DNA from: Streptomyces acidiscabies
GTDB taxonomy: Bacteria; Actinomycetota; Actinomycetes; Streptomycetales; Streptomycetaceae
Direction of reading: 5' to 3'
Assembly (NCBI RefSeq): GCF_020010905.1
Contig: NZ_JAGJBY010000001.1
Location: 4,794,001-4,858,000 of the forward strand
Length of the DNA: 64,000 bases
Below are positions 57,400-64,000 of the stretch, one piece after another (within the stretch, counting starts at the first letter, position 1; each line of letters opens with the position of its first letter). Position numbers and translations under genes: made by a program. The notes beneath the pieces are model-generated. The model did not search any database and was not told the DNA's origin. It worked only from the letters and a program-made list of their open reading frames with translations.

Positions 57400-58547
57400 C
57401 ACCGATGCCGCCCGCTCCCGAGGAGGTGTGCCGTACGCCCGCGTTCACGGTCGTCGGCAACCCCGAGAACCGCCGCGTGACCCTCTTCACCGACGCCGCC
57501 CGCGCGGCCGGTCTCCCGGCCCCGCGCGTCCTGGCCTGGGCGGACGTCCTCGCGGCGGGCGGCGCCGACTTCACCCCCGACGAGATCGTCCGCCTCGACT
57601 CGCCCGGCGAGAACCCCGAGGTGGACCGCGTCCTGCGCGCCGCCGACGACCCCACCCGGGTCGAAGGCTCCGCCCGCTGGTACGACGCGTTCCTCGCGAC
57701 CCTGGCCACCCTGCGCGGCGGCACCCGCCTCGACGACCCGGACGACCTGGCGACCCTGTTCGACAAACGCCGCTGCCACGCACGCCTGACGGCAGCGGGT
57801 GTCCCCGTCCCGTACTCGCCCGCCGCCGAGGTCACCGGCTGGGACGACGTCCGCGCCCTGATGCGCGAGCACCGCATGCCGAGGCTCTTCGTGAAGCCCG
57901 CGCACGGCTCCTCCGCGTCCGGCGTACTCGCGGTCGAGACGGCGGGCGGCGGGCGTATCCGCGCGACGACGTCCGTCGAACGCGCCCCGGACGGGCGGCT
58001 GTTCAACTCCCTCAAGGTCCGCCGCTACGACAGCGAACGCGAGATCGCCGCGATCGTCGACAGGCTCGCCCCGGACCACCTCCACCTGGAGCGCTGGTTC
58101 CCGAAGGCGTCCCAGCGGGCCCGCGCGGCGGACCTGCGGGTCGTGGTCGTCGCCGGACGAGCCACGCACGCGGTGGTCCGCACCAGCGGCTCCCCGCTCA
58201 CCAACCTGCACCTCGGCGGCCGTAGAGGCGACCTCGACGAGGCGCGCGCGGCGGTCGAGGAGGCGGGGGCGCGCTGGTCCGACGTCCTCGGGGTGGCCGA
58301 GCGGGCCGCCGCCTGCTTCCCGCGCACGCTGTGCGTCGGCGTCGACCTGCTGCCGGCGGTCGGCTGGCGCGCGGCCGTGGTCGGCGAGGTCAACGCCTTC
58401 GGCGACCTCCTCCCCGGCCTCACGGGCCTGCCGGGCAGCGGCGCGGAGGGACTCGACACGTACGCCGCCCAGATACGCGCCGCACCGGAACACGCCCGGC
58501 GCCACGCCGCCCCGAACCACGGAAGAACCACCCATGCACACGCCTGA
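57396..58547 (+). CDS. STM4014-family ATP-grasp-like protein
   Basis: A 383-residue protein of the STM4014 family. FTVVGNPENRRVTLFTDAAR opens an N-terminal alpha/beta domain. LFDKRRCHARLTAAGVPVP and RLFVKPAHGSSASGVLAVE look like the ATP-grasp lid with the adenine/phosphate-binding Lys. LCVGVDLLPAVGWRAAVVGEVNAFGDLLPG matches the metal-binding C-terminal strand pair (Glu-x-Asn). ATP-grasp enzymes join carboxylates to amines or thiols. GTG 57396 (GTGA overlap) is chosen; ATG 57405 is possible. The 3' end overlaps the STM4013 gene by 14 bp. Confidence 0.82.
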   Translation: MTPMPPAPEEVCRTPAFTVVGNPENRRVTLFTDAARAAGLPAPRVLAWADVLAAGGADFTPDEIVRLDSPGENPEVDRVLRAADDPTRVEGSARWYDAFLATLATLRGGTRLDDPDDLATLFDKRRCHARLTAAGVPVPYSPAAEVTGWDDVRALMREHRMPRLFVKPAHGSSASGVLAVETAGGGRIRATTSVERAPDGRLFNSLKVRRYDSEREIAAIVDRLAPDHLHLERWFPKASQRARAADLRVVVVAGRATHAVVRTSGSPLTNLHLGGRRGDLDEARAAVEEAGARWSDVLGVAERAAACFPRTLCVGVDLLPAVGWRAAVVGEVNAFGDLLPGLTGLPGSGAEGLDTYAAQIRAAPEHARRHAAPNHGRTTHAHA

Positions 58548-59361
58548 CATGGCGAGGATCGTCGGCAGTCACGACCTCCTCCTCGTCACCCTCGACACCC
58601 TGAGGTACGACGTCGCCGTCGAACTCGCCGCCGAGGGCCGCATCCCGAACCTCGCCCGCCACCTCCCCGACGGCCGCTGGGAGGAACGGCACGCCCCCGG
58701 CAGCTTCACGTACGCCTCCCACCAGGCGATCTTCGCGGGATTCTTGCCGACACCGGCCACCCCGGGACCCCACCCACGCCTCTTCGCCGCACGCTTCGCG
58801 GGCAGCGAGACGACGGCCGACGGCACGTTCGTGTACGACACCCCCGACCTGGTCTCCGGCCTGGCGAAGGAGGGCTACCGCACGGTCTGCATCGGCGGCG
58901 TCGGCTTCTTCAACCGCCAGGGCCCGCTCGGCACGGTCCTCCCCGGCCTCTTCCAAGAGGCCCACTGGGAACCGGAGTTCGGCGTCACCTCACCCCACTC
59001 CTTCGAGAACCAGGTCGCCCGCGCCGAACAGGTCGTCGCCGAACTCCCGCAGGACCAGCGCCTGTTCCTCTTCGTGAACGTCTCGGCCCTGCACCAGCCC
59101 AACTGGTTCCACCTCCCCGGCGCCACCCGCGAGGCCGGAGACACCCGCGCCACCCATGCCGCCGCCCTGGAGTACGTCGACCGCCACATCGGCCGCCTCT
59201 TCGCCGCCGCGAGCAGCCGCCGCCCCTGCTTCACGATCGTCTGCTCCGACCACGGCACGGCCTACGGCGACGACGGCTACACCGGCCACCGCCTGGGCCA
59301 CCCCTCGGTATGGACGGTGCCGTACGCCCAATTCGTCCTGAACCAGGGGGAGACAGCGTGA
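58534..59361 (+). CDS. STM4013-family hydrolase (alkaline-phosphatase/sulfatase fold)
   Basis: A 275-residue protein of the STM4013/SEN3800 type. LLLVTLDTLRYDVAV carries the first metal Asp, GSFTYASHQAIFAGFLPTP the expected Ser/Thr nucleophile region, and VCSDHGTAYGDDGYTGHRLGH the Asp-His pair and distal His of the alkaline-phosphatase superfamily. No signal peptide, so cytoplasmic, unlike most sulfatases. It could hydrolyse a phosphate or sulfate ester or transfer a phosphogroup on the cluster product. Its stop overlaps the radical SAM GTG (GTGA). Confidence 0.85.
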   Translation: MHTPDMARIVGSHDLLLVTLDTLRYDVAVELAAEGRIPNLARHLPDGRWEERHAPGSFTYASHQAIFAGFLPTPATPGPHPRLFAARFAGSETTADGTFVYDTPDLVSGLAKEGYRTVCIGGVGFFNRQGPLGTVLPGLFQEAHWEPEFGVTSPHSFENQVARAEQVVAELPQDQRLFLFVNVSALHQPNWFHLPGATREAGDTRATHAAALEYVDRHIGRLFAAASSRRPCFTIVCSDHGTAYGDDGYTGHRLGHPSVWTVPYAQFVLNQGETA

Positions 59362-60644
59362 CCACGAGCCCCTACCAGTCGTACGTGTACGCCTACCCTC
59401 ACAAGACGGCGTACCGGAAACTCGACGACCGCCCGCCGCTCACCAAGCTCTGGGCGGACGAACCGACGAACGCCCTCTCCCTCTACTTCCACATTCCGTT
59501 CTGCGAAGTCCGCTGCGGCTTCTGCAACCTCTTCACCCGCATCGGCGCCCCCGACGGCCTCACCACCGCCTACCTGGACGCCCTCGAACGCCAGGCGACA
59601 GCGGCCCGCGAAGCCCTCACCGAACCCCGTTTCGCCACAGCGGCGTTCGGCGGCGGCACCCCCACCTTCCTCACCGCCGCCGAACTCGACCGCCTCTGCG
59701 ACCTCGCCGAACTGCGCATGGGCGCCGACCTGAAGGCGATCCCCCTCTCCGTCGAGGCATCTCCCGCGACCGCCACCGCCGACCGGCTCCAGGTCCTCGC
59801 CGACCGGGGCACCACCCGTCTCAGCCTCGGCGTCCAGAGCTTCGACGACACCGAGGCGCGAGCCGCCGTACGCCCGCAGAAACGCGCGGACGTCGAGGCG
59901 GCGCTCGGCAGGATCAGGGACGTACGCATCCCGGTCCTCAACATCGACCTCATCTACGGCATCGACGGCCAGACGGACGCGAGCTGGCTCAACTCCCTCG
60001 ACGCGGCGCTCGCCTGGGACCCCGAGGAGCTGTACCTCTACCCCCTGTACGTCCGCCCCGGCACGGGACTGGGCCGACGCGCGTCCGACGCCCCCGACCC
60101 GGCCTGGGACCAACAGCGGCTGCGGCTCTACCGGTTGGGCCGCGACCATCTCCTCGCGCAGGGGTACGTCCAGCACTCGATGCGGATGTTCCGCCGTGCG
60201 GACGCCCCGGACCAGGGCGCGGACGACTACGCGTGCCAGACGGACGGGATGGTCGGACTGGGGTGCGGGGCGCGGTCGTACACGAGGGAGGTGCACTACT
60301 CCTTCGACTACGCGGTGGGGATGAGCGAGATACGCGGGATCATCGACGACTACGTGACCACCGAGGACTTCGCGCACGCGGAGATCGGCTTCGAGATGGG
60401 CGACGACGAGCGGCGCCGCCGGTATCTCCTCCAATCCCTGCTCCAGGCCGAGGGGTTGCCCGAGGACGGCCAACGGGAGCACTTCGGGCCCGAGTTGGCG
60501 CGCCTGGCCGAGCGCGGCTGGCTGGAGGAGACGGACGGCCGGCTCAAGCTCACCCCGGAGGGCCTCGCGCACTCCGACGCGATCGGGCCCGAACTCTTCT
60601 CCCCGGTGGTGCGCCGCCGCATGGCCGCGTACGAGAGGAAGTAG
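59358..60644 (+). CDS. STM4012-family radical SAM protein
   Basis: A 428-residue HemN-like radical SAM protein of the STM4012 family. FHIPFCEVRCGFCNLF contains the CX3CX2C cluster motif. The HemN-type core continues with AFGGGTPTFLTAAELDRL, VEASPATATADRL, LSLGVQSFDD and NIDLIYGIDGQT. A winged-helix-like C-terminal domain (about 350-428) completes the coproporphyrinogen-oxidase-like layout. It is not a haem enzyme by context; the HemN-like group includes methyltransferases and cyclopropanases that use two SAM. GTG 59358 is translationally coupled to STM4013. Confidence 0.87.
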   Translation: MTTSPYQSYVYAYPHKTAYRKLDDRPPLTKLWADEPTNALSLYFHIPFCEVRCGFCNLFTRIGAPDGLTTAYLDALERQATAAREALTEPRFATAAFGGGTPTFLTAAELDRLCDLAELRMGADLKAIPLSVEASPATATADRLQVLADRGTTRLSLGVQSFDDTEARAAVRPQKRADVEAALGRIRDVRIPVLNIDLIYGIDGQTDASWLNSLDAALAWDPEELYLYPLYVRPGTGLGRRASDAPDPAWDQQRLRLYRLGRDHLLAQGYVQHSMRMFRRADAPDQGADDYACQTDGMVGLGCGARSYTREVHYSFDYAVGMSEIRGIIDDYVTTEDFAHAEIGFEMGDDERRRRYLLQSLLQAEGLPEDGQREHFGPELARLAERGWLEETDGRLKLTPEGLAHSDAIGPELFSPVVRRRMAAYERK

Positions 60645-60652
60645 CCGCCGCG

Positions 60653-61504
60653 ATGGATCTCACCCTGCTCTACCGGGGCCCGCTCGCCTCCTGCGACTAC
60701 GACTGCCCCTACTGCCCGTTCGCGAAGCGCCGCGACAGCACGGACCGACTCCGGGCGGACCGCGCCGCGTTGGACCGCTTCACGGAGTGGGCGCACGCCC
60801 AGACCGACGACCGCCTGTCGATCCTCTTCACCCCCTGGGGCGAGGGCCTGACCCGCTCCTGGTACCGCCGCGCGCTGGTCGGCCTGTCCCACCTCCCGCA
60901 CGTCCGCCGCGTCGCCATCCAGACCAACCTCAGCTGCCGCACCGACTGGTTGACCGAGGCAGAGCCCGACACCCTTGCCCTGTGGTGCACTTACCACCCC
61001 GGCCAGACCCCGTACGACCGCTTCCTCGCGAAGTGCCACGACCTCGCGGCGAAGGGGATCCGGTACAGCGTCGGCATCGTCGGCCTGCCCGAACACCTCG
61101 ACGCGGCACGACAGTTGCGCGCCGACCTCCCCGGCCACGTCTACCTGTGGGTGAACGCCGCCGAGGGCCACACGTACGACGACGCCTCCGCCGCCGACTG
61201 GACCGGCCTCGACCCGCTGTTCCCGTACAGCCGCCGCCCGCACCCCAGCGCAGGACTCCCGTGCCGCACCGGCGAGTCGGTGATCTCGGTGGACGGCGAG
61301 GGGACCGTACGGCGCTGCCACTTCGTCCGCGCCGAACTCGGCAACCTCTACGACGGCTCCTACCGGGCCGCGTTGCAGCCGCGCGCGTGCCCGCTCGCCG
61401 TGTGCGACTGCCACATCGGGTACGTGCACCTGGAGACCCTCCCGCTGTACGACGTGTTCGCGGGAGGGGTCCTGGAGCGGATACCGCTAGCGGCCCAGCC
61501 GTAG
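60653..61504 (+). CDS. STM4011-family radical SAM protein
   Basis: A 283-residue radical SAM protein of the STM4011 family. CDYDCPYCPF holds the cluster Cys (CX3CX2C, about residues 14-21). The core is short (LSILFTPWGEGLTRSWY, VAIQTNLSC, GIRYSVGIVGLPEHL). The C-terminal region has further cysteines (GLPCRTGE, VRRCHF, CPLAVCDC) like a SPASM-type domain for auxiliary clusters. It begins 8 bases after the STM4012 stop, and its last 18 bases overlap the convergent mannosidase gene. Two dissimilar radical SAM enzymes in one operon imply a multistep modification of a small molecule or peptide. Confidence 0.87.
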   Translation: MDLTLLYRGPLASCDYDCPYCPFAKRRDSTDRLRADRAALDRFTEWAHAQTDDRLSILFTPWGEGLTRSWYRRALVGLSHLPHVRRVAIQTNLSCRTDWLTEAEPDTLALWCTYHPGQTPYDRFLAKCHDLAAKGIRYSVGIVGLPEHLDAARQLRADLPGHVYLWVNAAEGHTYDDASAADWTGLDPLFPYSRRPHPSAGLPCRTGESVISVDGEGTVRRCHFVRAELGNLYDGSYRAALQPRACPLAVCDCHIGYVHLETLPLYDVFAGGVLERIPLAAQP

Positions 61505-64000
61505 CGTGAGGATCTGGAACGGCCGCAGGGAGAACCGCACTTCGTTGCCGCCGTGCTCCACCGACTCGCCCTCCAGCGGGCGTTCCAGCAGGTCGGTCAC
61601 GGTGGCGGAGGCGAGCGGGAAGCCGGCCGTGAGGGTGGCGCGGGCGCGGGTGCCCCGGGACTCGAAGAGGCGGACGATCACGTCGCCGCTGCGGTCGTCG
61701 GCGAGCTTGACCGCCTCGATCACGACGCCGTCGTCGTCGACGGCGACCAGCGGGGCGACCGTCGCGGAACCGGCGACGACCCGCTCGCGCAGGTTGAACC
61801 GGTACCCCTCGCGCACCGCGTCCGGGACCTGGGCGCCGATCAGCAGGCCGTAGGACAGGCGGTGCGTGCCCTGGTCCTGGTCGGGGTCCGGGAAGAGGGC
61901 CGCGCGCAGCAGGGTGAGGCGGACCGTGGTGGTCGTGCCGCCGTCGGCGCGGACGTCGCGGGTGACGTCGTGGCCGTACGAGGAGTCGTTGACCAGGGCC
62001 GCGCCCCAGTCGCGCTCGCCGACGTGCAGGTAGCGGTGCGCGCAGATCTCGAACTTGGCTGCGTCCCAGGTGGTGTTGGTGTGCGTGGGGCGCTCGACGT
62101 GACCGAAGGGGATCTCGGCGGTCGAGTGCGCGGCGCGGACGTCCAGCGGGAACGCGGCCTTGAGGACCTTCTCCCGCTCGTGCCAGTCGACGACCGTGTC
62201 GACCGACAGGCGGCGTGAACCGGCGGGCAGGGTCAGCGTCTGCTCGATCCGCGAGTCGCCGAACACGCGGACCACGTGGACGCCGTCCTCGGTCGCCGTG
62301 ACCGACTCGGCCTCGGTGAGGTCGCGGACGGTGTTGCGGTAGAAGACGTCCAGGTCCCAGGCGTCCCACTGGTTCGGGAAGTCCTGGTGGAGCTGGAGGA
62401 GGTTGCCGACAGTACCGGGGGCGAGGGCCTCGCGGTCGGCTTCGAGGTCGTAGGCGGAGGTGACGAGGCCGCGGGAGTCGATGGTGACGCGGACGATGCC
62501 GTTGTCGAGGACGAAGGTCGGATTATCGGACCGCACTTCACCGGACCCGGCCACCGACCCCGGCTGTGGTGCCACCGGCGCCTCCGGCCGCCCCTCCCGA
62601 ACCACCGCCCCGAACGCCGCCACCCCACCCCGCGCATGCGGAGCCGCATTGAAGACGACCGTCCCCTCCCCTTCCCCGGCCAGCGCCCCCAGCGCCACCC
62701 CGATCACCCCGTTCAGCTCCCCCGCGACCCGCGCGTACGTCTCCTCCGCCTCCCGGTGCACCCATGCGATCGACGTCCCCGGCAGGATGTCGTGGAACTG
62801 ATGCAGCAGCACCGTCTTCCACAGTCGGTCCAACTCCTCGTACGGATACGGCGTCCCCTCCCGCACCGCCGCCGTCGCCGCCCACAACTCGGCCTCACGC
62901 AACAGGTGTTCGCTGCGCCGGTTCCCCTGCTTCGTGGCCAACTGGCTGGTGAGCGTGCCCCGGTGGAACTCCAGGTACAGCTCGCCGGACCAGACGGGGG
63001 CGCCCCCGTTCGCCTCGTACTCGGCGTGCGCCTTGCGGAAGAACTCCAGCGGGCCGTCCATCTCGACGCGCGGCGCGCCCTCCAGGTCCTTCATGCGCTC
63101 GGCGCGGGACAGCATCTCCCGGGTGGGACCGCCGCCGCCGTCGCCGTAGCCGAAGGGGATCAGGGAGTGGTTGGCGCGCGCCTTGTCCTGGAAGTTCCGG
63201 ACGCTGTGGGCGACTTGGGCGCCGGAGAGGTCGCCGTTGTAGGAGTCGACCGGCGGGAAGTGGCTGAAGATACGGGTGCCGTCGATGCCCTCCCACCAGA
63301 ACGTGTGGTGCGGGAACTTGTTCGTCGTGTTCCACGAGATCTTCTGCGTGAGGAACCACTTCACCCCGGCCAGCTTCATGATCTGGGGGAGGGCCGCGTT
63401 GTAGCCGAAGGTGTCCGGCAGCCACATGTCCTCGGTCTCGACGCCGAACTCGTCGAGATAGAACCGCTTTCCGTGCACGAACTGCCGCACCAGCGCCTCG
63501 CCGCCGCTGATGTTGGTGTCCGGCTCCACCCAGAGGCTGCCGGTCGGCAGGAACTGCCCGGTCTTCGCCTTCTCCTGGGCGCGCGCGTACACCTCGGGCC
63601 GGTGCTCCTTGAGCCAGGCGAGCTGCTGGGCCTGGGACATGACGAACTTGAACTCGGGGTGGTCGTCCATGAGTTGAGTGACGTTGGAGACCGTGCGGGC
63701 CACCTTGCGGACCGTCTCGCGCAGCGGCCACAGCCACGCCGTGTCGATGTGCGCGTGGCCGACGGCGGTGACGCGGTGGGCGCCCGCGTGCGCGGGGGAG
63801 TCCAAAGCCGGTCGGAGGGCTTCCCGGGCCTTCGGAGCCGTACCGCTGATGTCCCGCAAGTCGATGGCGTCCAGGGCGAGTTCGACCGCGCGCAGGATCT
63901 GCCAGCGGCGCGGGTCGGCCGGGGAGAGCTCGTGCATGAGCTGGCCGAGGACGTCCAAGTCCTGCGTGAGTTCGTGGACTTCGCGGTCGACGACGGCCAG
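61487..64000 (-). CDS. GH38 alpha-mannosidase, N-terminus beyond right edge
   Basis: At least 837 residues are visible and the frame is open at base 64000. The GH38 catalytic domain has AVGHAHIDTAWLWPLRET with the zinc HxD pair, GSLWVEPDTNISGGEALVRQ, and MWLPDTFGYNAALPQIM with the nucleophile Asp. LHQFHDILPGTSIAWVHREA is the later metal/active-site segment. The C-terminal beta-sandwich domain ends in RPFQILTLRLG. Retaining Zn-dependent alpha-mannosidase, cytoplasmic type (the visible part shows no signal peptide). A plain GH38 architecture, unlike the 1424-residue NEW3-containing paralogue at 10.7 kb. Confidence 0.92.
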   Translation of the reverse strand: MAVVDREVHELTQDLDVLGQLMHELSPADPRRWQILRAVELALDAIDLRDISGTAPKAREALRPALDSPAHAGAHRVTAVGHAHIDTAWLWPLRETVRKVARTVSNVTQLMDDHPEFKFVMSQAQQLAWLKEHRPEVYARAQEKAKTGQFLPTGSLWVEPDTNISGGEALVRQFVHGKRFYLDEFGVETEDMWLPDTFGYNAALPQIMKLAGVKWFLTQKISWNTTNKFPHHTFWWEGIDGTRIFSHFPPVDSYNGDLSGAQVAHSVRNFQDKARANHSLIPFGYGDGGGGPTREMLSRAERMKDLEGAPRVEMDGPLEFFRKAHAEYEANGGAPVWSGELYLEFHRGTLTSQLATKQGNRRSEHLLREAELWAATAAVREGTPYPYEELDRLWKTVLLHQFHDILPGTSIAWVHREAEETYARVAGELNGVIGVALGALAGEGEGTVVFNAAPHARGGVAAFGAVVREGRPEAPVAPQPGSVAGSGEVRSDNPTFVLDNGIVRVTIDSRGLVTSAYDLEADREALAPGTVGNLLQLHQDFPNQWDAWDLDVFYRNTVRDLTEAESVTATEDGVHVVRVFGDSRIEQTLTLPAGSRRLSVDTVVDWHEREKVLKAAFPLDVRAAHSTAEIPFGHVERPTHTNTTWDAAKFEICAHRYLHVGERDWGAALVNDSSYGHDVTRDVRADGGTTTTVRLTLLRAALFPDPDQDQGTHRLSYGLLIGAQVPDAVREGYRFNLRERVVAGSATVAPLVAVDDDGVVIEAVKLADDRSGDVIVRLFESRGTRARATLTAGFPLASATVTDLLERPLEGESVEHGGNEVRFSLRPFQILTLRLGR

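Noticed and set aside
56380..57402. 340-codon minus-strand frame opposite the STM4015 gene
   Set aside because: The plus-strand leucine-rich repeats, codon bias and coupling to STM4014 identify the true gene.
59358..60644. Coproporphyrinogen oxidase (hemW/hemN) annotation for the STM4012 gene
   Set aside because: The core is HemN-like, but gene order with STM4011, 4013, 4014 and 4015 places it in the STM4012 family.
1..64000. Insertion sequence, prophage or integrative element
   Set aside because: No transposase, integrase, terminal repeats or tRNA-linked attachment site were found on reading; the 21-32 kb block looks accessory but shows no mobility gene.

Overview
The window is chromosomal DNA from a high-GC actinomycete, almost certainly Streptomyces or a close relative. 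Supporting signs are strong third-position GC bias, GTG/TTG starts, chains of 4-bp start/stop overlaps, sugar ABC transporters without their own ATPase, RsbW-like and HTH regulators, DUF6624/DUF6745 families, a Fis-type regulator without the sigma-54 contact motif, and secreted proteins with Streptomyces-style signal peptides. I see no rRNA, tRNA, CRISPR array, transposase or phage structural gene. Coordinates and start sites come from reading the sequence. Family assignments are from recognition, not from searches.

Region 1 (1-20 kb) is a glycan-utilisation locus. It holds a GH5-like hydrolase (cut by the left edge), a BadF-type sugar kinase with two huge low-complexity insertions, an 8-copy 82-85 bp tandem repeat, a GH3 hydrolase, a lipoprotein/two-permease sugar importer, a SurA-like protein, a 1424-aa GH38 enzyme, an RpiR/SIS regulator divergent from a SIS-domain sugar-phosphate protein, and a secreted GH84 enzyme with a beta-propeller. 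Related palindromic motifs (TGGTT-n-AACCA, GTGATTTGAACCA) lie by several starts and probably form a small regulon. The gene set fits uptake and breakdown of mannose/GlcNAc-containing glycans. A second GH38 mannosidase enters from the right edge.

Region 2 (20.5-33.7 kb) has a MarR gene and then a long run of minus-strand genes from 31.1 kb down to 21.2 kb, with a divergent HTH regulator at its head. The distal seven genes (thymidylate-synthase-like protein, tandem-duplicated NDK, radical SAM enzyme, DEDDh exonuclease, P-loop kinase-like ATPase, aldo/keto reductase, NUDIX-like protein) are tightly coupled and look like an uncharacterised nucleotide-modification pathway. In the thymidylate-synthase homologue the Asn that selects uracil is replaced by Asp, which points to a cytosine nucleotide substrate. 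The proximal genes include an EEP-fold phosphoesterase, a small zinc-ribbon protein, a DUF6624 protein, three unknowns and an RsbW-like ATPase.

Region 3 (33.8-44.1 kb) has a decayed serine hydrolase and a three-gene hydroxyquinol-type aromatic degradation operon (FAD monooxygenase, intradiol dioxygenase, maleylacetate reductase). It continues with a YceI protein, a Fis-type regulator and a secreted amidohydrolase-like protein with an F5/8C domain.

Region 4 (44.2-54.8 kb) encodes mostly exported proteins: a 1337-aa SdrD B-like repeat protein with exact 348-bp repeats, an M4 metalloprotease and a secreted HNH-like protein. It also carries a GNAT protein and a LysR/SDR pair.

Region 5 (54.8-61.5 kb) is the STM4011-STM4015 gene set (two radical SAM enzymes, a sulfatase/phosphatase-fold hydrolase, an ATP-grasp-like protein and a leucine-rich-repeat protein). 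It is divergent from a DUF6745 gene pair. Both divergent promoters carry TTGTCAGTG-N8-TAnnnn, the motif of LexA-independent (RecA-NDp/PafBC) DNA-damage promoters. A third copy precedes the small gene at 48392. This suggests the uncharacterised STM401x system is DNA-damage-induced in this organism.
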